In this document: in pieces, positions 57,252-64,000 of the stretch
Position numbering within the stretch: the first letter of the stretch is position 1
Layout: each line of letters opens with the position of its first letter
DNA from: Entomohabitans teleogrylli
Lineage (GTDB): Bacteria > Pseudomonadota > Gammaproteobacteria > Enterobacterales > Enterobacteriaceae
Assembly: GCF_001484765.1 (NCBI RefSeq)
Contig: NZ_KQ947383.1
Coordinates: 513 to 64,512, forward strand
Length of the DNA: 64,000 bases
Reading direction: 5' to 3'
Made by a program: the position numbers and the translations under genes
The notes under the pieces: generated by a model
The model's input: the letters and a program-made list of their open reading frames with translations, nothing else
The model's database searches: none
Told to the model about the DNA's origin: nothing

Positions 57252-57734
57252 TCAGCTTCCGGCTTCCACTTTGCGGATCCAGATACCCGGGCCGCTGCGC
57301 TGCATGGTTGCACTGGTTGAAACAACAGCATTAGCCTGAAAATCAAACGGGAAGTCGCTGACGTAGGCGCGGAATGTATACCATGTCCGATCTGCAGGCA
57401 GCGACAGCTCTCCAGATGAAATCGTCGGCTCTGATACGCCATCTGACCAGCCTATCGCCCACTGAATAAGCTCATCCTGGTACTCGTCCAGCTCTGCCAG
57501 CTGCCACATTAAATAGTGAGAATCGTTTTCAGGATCCGCGTTGATAGTCACGGTCGCCTGCCCCGGGGTGCGCAACCCCTTCTTATAGGTGCGGCTGTTA
57601 CGCTCACTCAGGCAGGTGTCTTCAATCTGGTCAGCCGGGTTGGTTCCCGGGTTAAATGACGTGATGCACTCAATTTCATGTACGACACCACGGATCAGCG
57701 CATAAAGCTGGGTGCCCTGCGTTAACACAGACAT
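57252..57734 (-). CDS. Major tail tube protein
   Basis: The 160-residue protein fits the lambda V-like tail tube family: [14 protein letters not shown] at the N-terminus, the [20 protein letters not shown] block, and a C-terminal [15 protein letters not shown]. It lies between the tail terminator gene and G/GT, the standard position for the tube gene. Confidence 0.85.
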   Translation of the reverse strand: MSVLTQGTQLYALIRGVVHEIECITSFNPGTNPADQIEDTCLSERNSRTYKKGLRTPGQATVTINADPENDSHYLMWQLAELDEYQDELIQWAIGWSDGVSEPTISSGELSLPADRTWYTFRAYVSDFPFDFQANAVVSTSATMQRSGPGIWIRKVEAGS

Positions 57735-57751
57735 AGGTTTTCTCCGGATAT

Positions 57752-57773
57752 AAAAAAACCGGCTCAGCGCCGG
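57752..57773 (-). terminator. Hairpin upstream of the tail tube gene
   Basis: CCGGC (57759-57763) pairs with GCCGG (57769-57773), and on the minus strand seven T residues follow. Such a site inside a late operon would need readthrough by Q-type antitermination, or it may reduce expression of upstream genes. Confidence 0.75.
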
Positions 57774-57787
57774 CGGATGGAAGGTTT

Positions 57788-58153
57788 TTAGCGTTTGACT
57801 ATCCAGTCAACGTCAAACGAATAACGGTATTTTTTGGTAACGTTGTCGCGACCCTGCGCACCCCAGCGCGATATGTAGGCGCTGGTCTCTATTGCGTTAC
57901 GGAGTGCCATGGCGACGCCAAGCGCCTGAACCGGGGTATCGGCGTAAACATCTATTTGGGTGGTATAACTGTCATAGTCAGGCGTGGTATCGAGATACAT
58001 CTCTGCACCGCCGGAAATGTTCTGCCATACGGCGTAGGGATACACTATTTCATCATCCTGCATGCCGAACGGATACAGGCGTACAGGGTCAGAGCCCAGC
58101 ACAGCGATAACATCAGGGTTGGATGAACAGACAGAAAAAATGGGTGCAATCAT
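57788..58153 (-). CDS. Tail completion/terminator protein (DUF3168)
   Basis: The 121-residue protein has the DUF3168 pattern: an N-terminal helix ([19 protein letters not shown]), a P-Y-V core ([12 protein letters not shown]), and a [15 protein letters not shown] strand (here [12 protein letters not shown]). These proteins cap the tail for head joining. The ATG overlaps the upstream stop by four bases. Confidence 0.82.
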   Translation of the reverse strand: MIAPIFSVCSSNPDVIAVLGSDPVRLYPFGMQDDEIVYPYAVWQNISGGAEMYLDTTPDYDSYTTQIDVYADTPVQALGVAMALRNAIETSAYISRWGAQGRDNVTKKYRYSFDVDWIVKR

Positions 58154-58686
58154 GCCGCCCCCCTGCTTGCCCGCTGTATGGCGCGGTCCAGAGCCCTTTC
58201 AAACTCCGCCGCAAAAACGTTAATTACAGCCGCGTCAGGGCCGTTGATAATCGGCCTGAAAATTGGCTTTGCCGCAGCGTGCTGCGTACCAAACTCAAGA
58301 AATCGCCAGTACCAGGTATCACCGCCAGGGTTACCATTATCGCCTGCAGTTTTGTACGTCTTGCCGGCGCGACCCCTTCTTACATTCTCCTTTGTTTTGG
58401 CATACTGTCTGGCGCCACCCATCACTCCAACCCGAAATGCCAGGTTGCCAGTGCGCTTAAATGTGACGCTCCCCCAACTGGCCACGATGTTTTTAAAAAT
58501 TGCCTCTCTGGTCATTGGATTGTCGACGCGGCTGGCGCTGCGTCGTGCGCGGTCTCGGAGAACATTAGCTGCCTGCCTCAACGCATGGCGGCCAGCCTTA
58601 TTCCTCGTCACATCAGATACAGCCCGCATCTTCCCGATAAGTGGGTCCAGACCTGTCAGATTTATAACTATCTCGTCAGCCATCAT
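58150..58686 (-). CDS. HK97 gp10-like head-tail protein
   Basis: The 178-residue protein matches the HK97-gp10 family: an N-terminal GLDPLIGKMRAVSD helix, RNKAGRHALRQAANVLRDRAR, and a C-terminal LEFGTQHAAAKPIFRP block. Two ATGs (58686, 58683) are adjacent. The start lies inside the last codons of the upstream gene, so translation is coupled. Confidence 0.83.
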   Translation of the reverse strand: MMADEIVINLTGLDPLIGKMRAVSDVTRNKAGRHALRQAANVLRDRARRSASRVDNPMTREAIFKNIVASWGSVTFKRTGNLAFRVGVMGGARQYAKTKENVRRGRAGKTYKTAGDNGNPGGDTWYWRFLEFGTQHAAAKPIFRPIINGPDAAVINVFAAEFERALDRAIQRASRGAA

Positions 58687-59008
58687 TGACCCCTTCAGAG
58701 CATGGCAGCGTCATATATTCCAGTCCACTCACCGGATCTGGAAGGACGCCGCTGATGTTGTAGATTTTCCCGCGATAAATAAATCTGTGCTTACTTGTCA
58801 CATCGGCACGATAGCGAATAGTGATCCTGGCAGTTATTTCACTCTGTACAGCCCGGGCAGAAACAAACTCCTTACCAGAGAGCGGGTAAATCTCAGCCCA
58901 CAACTTTGCTACATCCACCCACGAGTCGATAATCGCCCCTGTCAATGTGTCCTGGTGTTTCTCCGAACGCTGCAACATAACTCGATGCCGTAGCCTGCCA
59001 GCCTTCAT
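58676..59008 (-). CDS. Head closure (head-tail adaptor) protein
   Basis: The 110-residue protein begins MKAGRLRHRVMLQR and has VDVAKLWAEIYPLSGKEF and ISGVLPDPVSGLEYM, the pattern of the phage head-tail joining family (PF05521-like). It follows the two overlapping small genes. Confidence 0.85.
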   Translation of the reverse strand: MKAGRLRHRVMLQRSEKHQDTLTGAIIDSWVDVAKLWAEIYPLSGKEFVSARAVQSEITARITIRYRADVTSKHRFIYRGKIYNISGVLPDPVSGLEYMTLPCSEGVNDG

Positions 59009-59009
59009 G

Positions 59010-59204
59010 CTACCTCCCCGATCTGCCGCTGAGATATGTCACTGGCTCCTGCTGCTCAATAACCTCGTCATCCACCAGGGACTGAATTATCACGGCGCAC
59101 AATGACTCATTAGACTCCGCCAGACGGTTTATCGCTGCGGTCTGTTCCTGCTGTGCGATCGTCTGCGCTCGAATGGCCGCCAACAATTTGTTTAGATCGT
59201 TCAT
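59010..59204 (-). CDS. Small phage protein of unknown function (64 residues)
   Basis: The start at ATG 59204 (MNDLNKLLAAIRAQT) is preceded by GGGTGA about nine bases upstream. It is alpha-helical with Gln/Ala/Asn repeats (QQEQTAAINRLAESN) and ends TYLSGRSGR. Similar small coiled-coil-like proteins occur at this position in HK97-type phages. Its 5' half overlaps the 51-residue gene in another frame for 95 bases. Confidence 0.65.
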   Translation of the reverse strand: MNDLNKLLAAIRAQTIAQQEQTAAINRLAESNESLCAVIIQSLVDDEVIEQQEPVTYLSGRSGR

Positions 59205-59265
59205 ACGCAATTTTCACCCACTTTTTAATCCACGCCTTTCGGCGCTCACAGCCTGCACAAGCCAT
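59110..59265 (-). CDS. Small phage protein MACxGC (51 residues)
   Basis: This frame starts at ATG 59265, seven bases after a GAGGA ribosome binding site, and runs 51 codons to TAA at 59110-59112. It begins MACAGCERRKAWIKKW and has AYER soon after; similar small Cys-containing phage proteins occur next to gp6-like connectors. It overlaps the next gene by 95 bases in another frame. The strong ribosome binding site favours translation. Confidence 0.7.
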   Translation of the reverse strand: MACAGCERRKAWIKKWVKIAYERSKQIVGGHSSADDRTAGTDRSDKPSGGV

Positions 59266-59274
59266 GACATATCC

Positions 59275-59601
59275 TCAAATAATGGTTGGCCGGCGTAGGT
59301 CGTAAATGAGCATTGATACAGAGAAAGGAAGCTCTCCCTGTTTCAGCTTCTCTTCTTCTTCCCCACCACGATTTCTGTCCATGTAGCCGAGCAGAACGAG
59401 CAATGCAGTCTGAACCCGGGTAAGCGGTTCACCGACTATCAAATTCCCGGCAGCATCAACAACTCGCTCCCTGCTTCCCTGAATGTAGGCAAGTATCGCC
59501 GCGCTTCCGCCCTGTATTTTCATCGTCAGGTCAGAATCTCCGTAATCGTCATCAATACGGAGATGCATTTTTGCCTCTTCGAGACTGACCAGCTCAATCA
59601 T
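59275..59601 (-). CDS. Head-tail connector protein, HK97 gp6-like
   Basis: The 108-residue protein fits the gp6-like connector family: LVSLEEAKMHLRIDDDYGD (N-terminal helix and turn), a GSAAILAYIQG helix, and RVQTALLVLLGYM. It overlaps the head-fibre stop by four bases. Confidence 0.85.
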   Translation of the reverse strand: MIELVSLEEAKMHLRIDDDYGDSDLTMKIQGGSAAILAYIQGSRERVVDAAGNLIVGEPLTRVQTALLVLLGYMDRNRGGEEEEKLKQGELPFSVSMLIYDLRRPTII

Positions 59602-60632
59602 GGTTTATCCCTCAGATCGCGACCCTTCTTAACAGCAAGAGTCCAGCCCTTAGAACCGGCTTCGCCTGGCTTATCGCTTGTTGCTTCATTGCAATGCCAG
59701 AGAGAGCCACCCCATGTGACGGTATCTCCCGGTTGGTATTCATTACCTGCTTTGAAAACATCTCGATAAATCGTTACCGGAATATCGAACGATTTAATTT
59801 CCTTAATACCGCTTGCCCTCTCAAGAGTGATGGAGAAAGAGCGCTCTTTATCCTGCTGGATGTCAACAGCTGATACACCGTCAACAATGCACTCCCAGCC
59901 ACGCATGCCGAATGTCTTCTCATGAGAACGCCACAGGCCGCCGTTGTGCGTAGCGTAAGTGCCACGAGGATAGCTTTTCTGTTCATCTATAAACGGCTCA
60001 AGCTCTATTGAGAGAGCGTCGCGGCCATCTTGCCCGGGCTGTGGGGAAGGAACCTTAGCAGCCACTTCTTCTGCCAACTTTTCAACGTCAACAGGAGCCG
60101 GAAGCGATGCTGAGATAACCTCTTCTACTAATGGCCTCAACTCCTCAACGGTGACGCTTTTCCCATCTTTCGGTTTTGGTAGTTCAGCCATCACGATATT
60201 TACTGCCTGAACTATGTCTTCTGCAGTACAGTCCTTGCCGTCCTTCGGCGCTGGTATCCTGTCTATAGCGTCGTTAACCATTTTCTGAAGCAGCGGCTCA
60301 ACGTCTTCAACGGTGATGCTTTTACCATCTTCAGGAACGCGAATCTGCTTCACCGCGTTAGAAACAGCGTCACCTACCAGTTGGTTTAGATCTGGCAATT
60401 CTGGTGCTTTTGGCAACTCAATGGCACTTACCGCATCCGCAACCATTTTTGAAAAGTCAGGTGCTTCTACTGTTTGAGTTTCAGGAATTGAATTCTTCAG
60501 CTCCTCCAGTTTCTTCTCAAAATTGCCGGCTGTTTTCTCCAGCGCTTTCTGAAAGTCACCTTCCATTTTTTTTATCGCTGCTCCGAACTCTTCACCCAGT
60601 GCTTTTATCAGGGATAATTCACGTTCATTCAT
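59598..60632 (-). CDS. Phage head fibre/decoration protein with repeats and carbohydrate-binding-like end
   Basis: The 344-residue protein has a coiled-coil N-terminus (LIKALGEEFGAAIKKMEGDF), then three repeats of about 25-30 residues, each starting P-DGK (PEDGKSITVEDVEPL, PKDGKDCTAEDIVQA, PKDGKSVTVEELRPL). Two C-terminal modules (SYPRGTYATHNGGLWRSHEK and NEYQPGDTVTWGGSLWHCNE) look like carbohydrate-binding CBM5/12-type domains. This resembles phage head fibres and decoration proteins that stick to glycans. It lies between portal and gp6. Confidence 0.7.
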   Translation of the reverse strand: MNERELSLIKALGEEFGAAIKKMEGDFQKALEKTAGNFEKKLEELKNSIPETQTVEAPDFSKMVADAVSAIELPKAPELPDLNQLVGDAVSNAVKQIRVPEDGKSITVEDVEPLLQKMVNDAIDRIPAPKDGKDCTAEDIVQAVNIVMAELPKPKDGKSVTVEELRPLVEEVISASLPAPVDVEKLAEEVAAKVPSPQPGQDGRDALSIELEPFIDEQKSYPRGTYATHNGGLWRSHEKTFGMRGWECIVDGVSAVDIQQDKERSFSITLERASGIKEIKSFDIPVTIYRDVFKAGNEYQPGDTVTWGGSLWHCNEATSDKPGEAGSKGWTLAVKKGRDLRDKP

Positions 60633-61981
60633 TTTGTTAATAATCCTCTGAGCATTGATTTTGCAGAGAAAATCTCTGTCTCGCTTAATGCTTTAGAGCC
60701 ATCATCGGCAGGCACTTCAACAGGCTGAGTTGTCTTCTGACTGGTTCCAAATGGGTTTTCCGAAGCGTCACGCCTGGCCAGCGCTGCAAGACTGTAGTTT
60801 TGCTGTTGCAGGAAGAGTGAATCGCCACCCTCGACAGGAGGGAGATTCTCGCTTTTACGGGCCTCGTTGGGTGTGAGGATGGTATTTTTGACGCCATCGC
60901 CCAGCGCTTTCATCCTGCGCTCACTATCCATACGCAGCAGAGCACCGATATCAAGTTCCACGCGCTTTTTTGGATCCAGCTCAAAGGCTTCTTTCAGAAG
61001 CGACTCGATAGACTCAATCAACACCTGCAGGCACTGCGAGTAGTATTGCTGCTCAAGCGCTTCCACGTTGTCTGAACTGGGTATTTCACCCACACCAACT
61101 TTGTATGCCGGTACGTGAAAGGCCGAACAAACCATTTCAGCAGATAGTTTCTGTTGCTCAACGGTCTGCGCATCGACTGCTGTCATCGTCACAGACTGAT
61201 AGCTGGCACCTCCGGAAATCAATCCGGTTTTACCCGCGTTTTCACCGGTATATCCTGCGTCCCAGTTGGCTTTTATCTCTTTAGCTTTCTCTTCGCTTAT
61301 TGAGCCGGGAACGGTGATAACACCACTTGGTTTCCCACCATTCTTAAAGAAGAACGCAGAGCTTTCCTGAATGTGCTTACCCTGCATTGCAGCCAGTCCA
61401 CACGCATAGATAGGTGAAATACCAATCAGTGGATGGAACAGGCAGTTAAAGCGATCGTGAATGATTTCGCGTGCAGGTACGGTTACCTGTGCCGGTAAAC
61501 CACTAATCTGGTCAGGACTGATTTGATAAAAGACAGAGCCATCATCAGCAACCAGGGGAATGACTTTATCCGGATCAAGAATGCGAAGCTCTGTATTCTT
61601 ACCGGCATTGTTTTTTACCCTCATCACGTAGGTGTTACCGCGTGAAAGTTTTGAATTCATCCATGTTTCAAAGAACTGAATTGTGTTCTGAAACTGGTTA
61701 GGCTTGCTGATTAATGTATCGAAATTGGTATCAGAAATTTCTTTCCAGATACCGTTAGAATCTTTGGACTGAATAGCGGGCGACATCTTGGAAATGTCAC
61801 TGGCTATCAACGTAATGCAGGAAAACACCGCGTAATACGAAAGCACGGTCTCATTCCTGATTTCCATGTTTCTCTGCCATGCTCCAGCAAACGGTTCTCG
61901 TACATATGAAAAAATTGGATTCCAGCCACGGGATGATGGTTGCTGCAATGCTTTCTCTTTCCGTCTAAAAGGATTCCACAT
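60629..61981 (-). CDS. Portal protein (HK97 family)
   Basis: The 450-residue protein has the phage portal pattern: a basic N-terminus MWNPFRRKEKA, SCITLIASDISKMSP near 60, FETWMNSKLSRGNTYVMR near 110, the long central helix FFKNGGKPSGVI and a C-terminal NEARKSENLPPVEGGD. It shares one base with the preceding small gene (TGATG) and overlaps the next by four bases. It packages DNA with terminase, which is outside this window. Confidence 0.93.
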   Translation of the reverse strand: MWNPFRRKEKALQQPSSRGWNPIFSYVREPFAGAWQRNMEIRNETVLSYYAVFSCITLIASDISKMSPAIQSKDSNGIWKEISDTNFDTLISKPNQFQNTIQFFETWMNSKLSRGNTYVMRVKNNAGKNTELRILDPDKVIPLVADDGSVFYQISPDQISGLPAQVTVPAREIIHDRFNCLFHPLIGISPIYACGLAAMQGKHIQESSAFFFKNGGKPSGVITVPGSISEEKAKEIKANWDAGYTGENAGKTGLISGGASYQSVTMTAVDAQTVEQQKLSAEMVCSAFHVPAYKVGVGEIPSSDNVEALEQQYYSQCLQVLIESIESLLKEAFELDPKKRVELDIGALLRMDSERRMKALGDGVKNTILTPNEARKSENLPPVEGGDSLFLQQQNYSLAALARRDASENPFGTSQKTTQPVEVPADDGSKALSETEIFSAKSMLRGLLTK

Positions 61982-62151
61982 CAGCCAGTCTCCGCGTTAA
62001 CTTTTTTCTTTTTCTGTCTACCAACTTTTTTGCCAGTCATATATTCAGCTTTATGCAACAACACCAACACCTTTGCACACTGGTCATTAACTATTTTTTC
62101 GTCGCCTGGCATTGAGTCATGTGTACTCTGTAGGTATCTGATCTTTGCCAT
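61981..62151 (-). CDS. Small basic phage protein (56 residues)
   Basis: From ATG 62151 the frame runs 56 codons to TGA at 61981-61983, overlapping the portal ATG by one base. It begins MAKIRYLQSTHDSMPGDEK, has a short helical VLVLLHKAEYMTG, and ends in a lysine-rich tail (KKVGRQKKKK). Similar small basic proteins lie next to portal genes in related phages. The ribosome binding site is weak. Confidence 0.65.
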   Translation of the reverse strand: MAKIRYLQSTHDSMPGDEKIVNDQCAKVLVLLHKAEYMTGKKVGRQKKKKVNAETG

Positions 62152-62183
62152 GTCAAATGGCGGGGTTTCCCCCGCCCTCCTTC

Positions 62184-64000
62184 TTAGCTGGTTTGACCGG
62201 ATGAGTAATTAACTCCGCTGATGACTGCTACAGCGGCAGTGCGGCGGCGCTTCCAGTTAATCCAACGCTCAGCACGAATTGCTACGCTATTGGTCTGCCA
62301 CATGGAAACCAGTTCCACTGCTACAGGTGTAATGCTATCTCCTGTTGGTTCTGATTCCATTTCCAGTGATGCCTCAGTTGACATATCAACCGCAACACCA
62401 CCTTCATCAGCCAGGTATACGTCTGGAGCATTCATCAGAATCAACTGATTACCAACATACTGAGAGACAATGGCCGGAAGCCCTTCAAACGTACCTCCAA
62501 ACATTGTCATATCAGGGTACTCTTTTTGACCAAGCGCATTTTTACGCTTAGATATAGCCAGAGCGGTAGAGCTGGACATCAACCAGACAGCGCCAGTAGG
62601 TTGCAGATTCGCATTGATGAATACGTCAAATGCTGCAGTGCTGTCAGCATCAGGATCTCCGGTACTTGGGATGGTTGTTGCTCCATTGGTAATTGATGCA
62701 GGTGATATACCAGCAACTTCAGTTTTAGCAGGATCAACAAAGTCTGTATCAAGGCGAGCAATGACTGATTCAGCAAGGGAGTTACGTACAAGAATATCCG
62801 CTTTAGGATTTGAGAAGCGGATAAGTTCTTCTGTCAGGACTGAAATTGCAGCCACCTTTGAGAAACCAAATGTGATATTCGAAAAATCAAACTTGGTAAG
62901 TGGTTTTGCTTTGCCCTGTCCAACCCATTGCGCCGCTCCTCCTGATGTCTGAACAGGAATTCGAACATTGAAAGGCACTTCGCGTAGCGAAGGGATATTT
63001 CCTACACCAAATTGTCCGATAATGGTTTGTGGGCGAAGGAAATCCACAAAATCATTAGCAAAATCCTGGTATTCAACTAGCGCCCCAGCCCATACAGGAT
63101 CCGTAGTGGTACCGGCCTCTACAGCAGCCTTAAGGACATGGTGTAGTTTAGTATCTTCGGGATATTTGCTTTTAGCGATTGAAAGCGCTTCAGAACGTAC
63201 ACCTTTAGCTGCCGCCAGCGCCTTGGTAAAGCGGGCCATTGCAATACCTTTTTCCAACTTCGGCGGAACTCGGATAATTGATGGCGCATTATTCACCACG
63301 GTAACCTCACCGGATGCAGCCTTAGTAACAGGCTTTGCAGTGGCTGCCATATTGTTTTCCATATCGCGAAGACGTTTAAGATGCTCGTCCACCGATTTAA
63401 TTTCTGAAGAGGTATTGTCATAGCTTTCTGTCTCTTCAACATCCAGTGTACGCCCTTCATCAGCAGCCTTGCTCATGATGTCACTCAGTGAAGCGGCCAG
63501 CGCTGCACGCTTGTTTTCGAAACTTTTAATTTGTTCAGCGATATTCATCGTTGGTTTTCCTTTTTGAGATATTTGCTTTTGTGCTGTAGCGCCAGCGGAT
63601 TGATTTGCTTTAACCACGGGTTTCTCATTGCCAAGCGCGGCGAGTAACTGGCGGTCAAAAGATTTAACTGTCTGAATTGAGCAGTCGGCGTTTGCAGGGA
63701 TGGTTACCGCGGATGTTTCAAGCATTTCCCATTCCTGAAAATGGACGCCGCCAGAATCAAGGAATGCGTATTTAATTGGCTTGAAGCCTACTGAAAGGCC
63801 TTTTACCAGTTGTGATTTGATAGAAGCCCATGCCTCTTCTAAACGCGCAGCCAGTTGTGAAGGCATATCAGGAGTTGGCTTGACCAACTGCGCGGTGATC
63901 TGAATTCCTTCTTTCACCATCTTTGGGGTGCAGTTTCCGATTGGCTGGCTTCTGTCGTGCTGCCAAAGGAATGGGATTTCTTCACGAAACTTAGCACCGC
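62184..64000 (-). CDS. Prohead protease-major capsid fusion (partial, 5' end outside window)
   Basis: The frame is open to the window end; a supposed start at 63920 is internal, because residues read upstream as GAKFREEIPFLWQHDRSQPI, the HK97 gp4-type protease region with its catalytic histidine in WQHD. Serine in KGLSVGF follows. After a linker, MNIAEQIKSFENKRAAL (ATG 63548) begins an HK97 gp5-like capsid: a coiled delta domain, then E-loop and A-domain stretches (VPFNVRIPVQTSGGAA onward). The capsid ATG has AAGGAAAA upstream, so internal initiation could give a separate 454-residue capsid. The N-terminal part is missing. Confidence 0.9.
   Translation of the reverse strand, partial: GAKFREEIPFLWQHDRSQPIGNCTPKMVKEGIQITAQLVKPTPDMPSQLAARLEEAWASIKSQLVKGLSVGFKPIKYAFLDSGGVHFQEWEMLETSAVTIPANADCSIQTVKSFDRQLLAALGNEKPVVKANQSAGATAQKQISQKGKPTMNIAEQIKSFENKRAALAASLSDIMSKAADEGRTLDVEETESYDNTSSEIKSVDEHLKRLRDMENNMAATAKPVTKAASGEVTVVNNAPSIIRVPPKLEKGIAMARFTKALAAAKGVRSEALSIAKSKYPEDTKLHHVLKAAVEAGTTTDPVWAGALVEYQDFANDFVDFLRPQTIIGQFGVGNIPSLREVPFNVRIPVQTSGGAAQWVGQGKAKPLTKFDFSNITFGFSKVAAISVLTEELIRFSNPKADILVRNSLAESVIARLDTDFVDPAKTEVAGISPASITNGATTIPSTGDPDADSTAAFDVFINANLQPTGAVWLMSSSTALAISKRKNALGQKEYPDMTMFGGTFEGLPAIVSQYVGNQLILMNAPDVYLADEGGVAVDMSTEASLEMESEPTGDSITPVAVELVSMWQTNSVAIRAERWINWKRRRTAAVAVISGVNYSSGQTS

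Noticed and set aside
62184..63920. Treating ATG 63920 as the true start of the capsid gene
   Set aside because: The frame continues upstream through a clear protease motif (WQHD) to the window end, so the true start lies outside.

Overview
The window comes from an enterobacterial (Enterobacterales, E. coli/Salmonella-like) chromosome. From about 400 to 42845 the gene order is nearly identical to the E. coli K-12 segment lysP-yeiE-yeiH-nfo-yeiI-nupX-rihB-yeiL-psuTGK-fruAKB-setB-yeiW-efpL-yeiR-lpxT-mepS-pdeN-yejABEF-yejG-bcr-rsuA-radD-rplY-yejK-yejL-yejM-proL. Protein lengths and motifs match the E. coli families closely, but the sequence is divergent and GC-rich, and four items are extra: a YdhR-like monooxygenase between lysP and yeiE, an MFS transporter between efpL and yeiR, an ERIC-like repeat upstream of radD, and a 761-residue orphan lipoprotein between rplY and yejK. 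The species was not determined.

Functional blocks on the chromosome: lysine uptake (lysP); LysR regulator plus YeiH transporter (yeiE/yeiH); AP endonuclease (nfo); nucleoside and pseudouridine salvage (yeiI, nupX, rihB, yeiL, psuT, psuG, psuK); the fructose PTS operon fruBKA with two Cra operators; sugar efflux (setB); translation and envelope genes (efpL, lpxT, mepS); c-di-GMP turnover (pdeN); the microcin-C-type peptide ABC importer yejABEF; drug efflux (bcr); rRNA pseudouridylation (rsuA); DNA repair (radD); ribosomal protein bL25 (rplY); nucleoid protein (yejK); and LPS control (yejM).

After an intact tRNA-Pro(GGG) gene (42769-42845) the sequence becomes a siphovirus-type prophage with an HK97-like head and a lambda-like tail, which runs off the right edge. 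Its structural genes lie on the minus strand: protease-capsid fusion, portal, head fibre, connector and head-tail genes, tail tube, G/GT chaperones with a GGGAAAG frameshift site, tape measure, tail-tip genes, J-like hub, and an esterase-bearing tailspike. An SOS-box-controlled DinI-like gene sits beside the tRNA on the plus strand. No integrase or terminase is visible, so the rest of the prophage should lie beyond 64000.

The most unusual stretch is the accessory ('moron') island at 53000-56560, between the tail chaperone and tape-measure genes. It holds a KilA-N gene with a leader that can hide its ribosome binding site, a small lipoprotein, a zinc-ribbon membrane protein, and a tandem array on the opposite strand of ORF6N (antirepressor-like) cassettes: one remnant, one frameshifted, one intact. 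Each of the last two cassettes carries its own terminator and a C4-type antisense RNA. The two RNAs have different sequences, yet each remains complementary to its own downstream ribosome-binding region. This is the strongest candidate in the window for a distinctive regulatory system.
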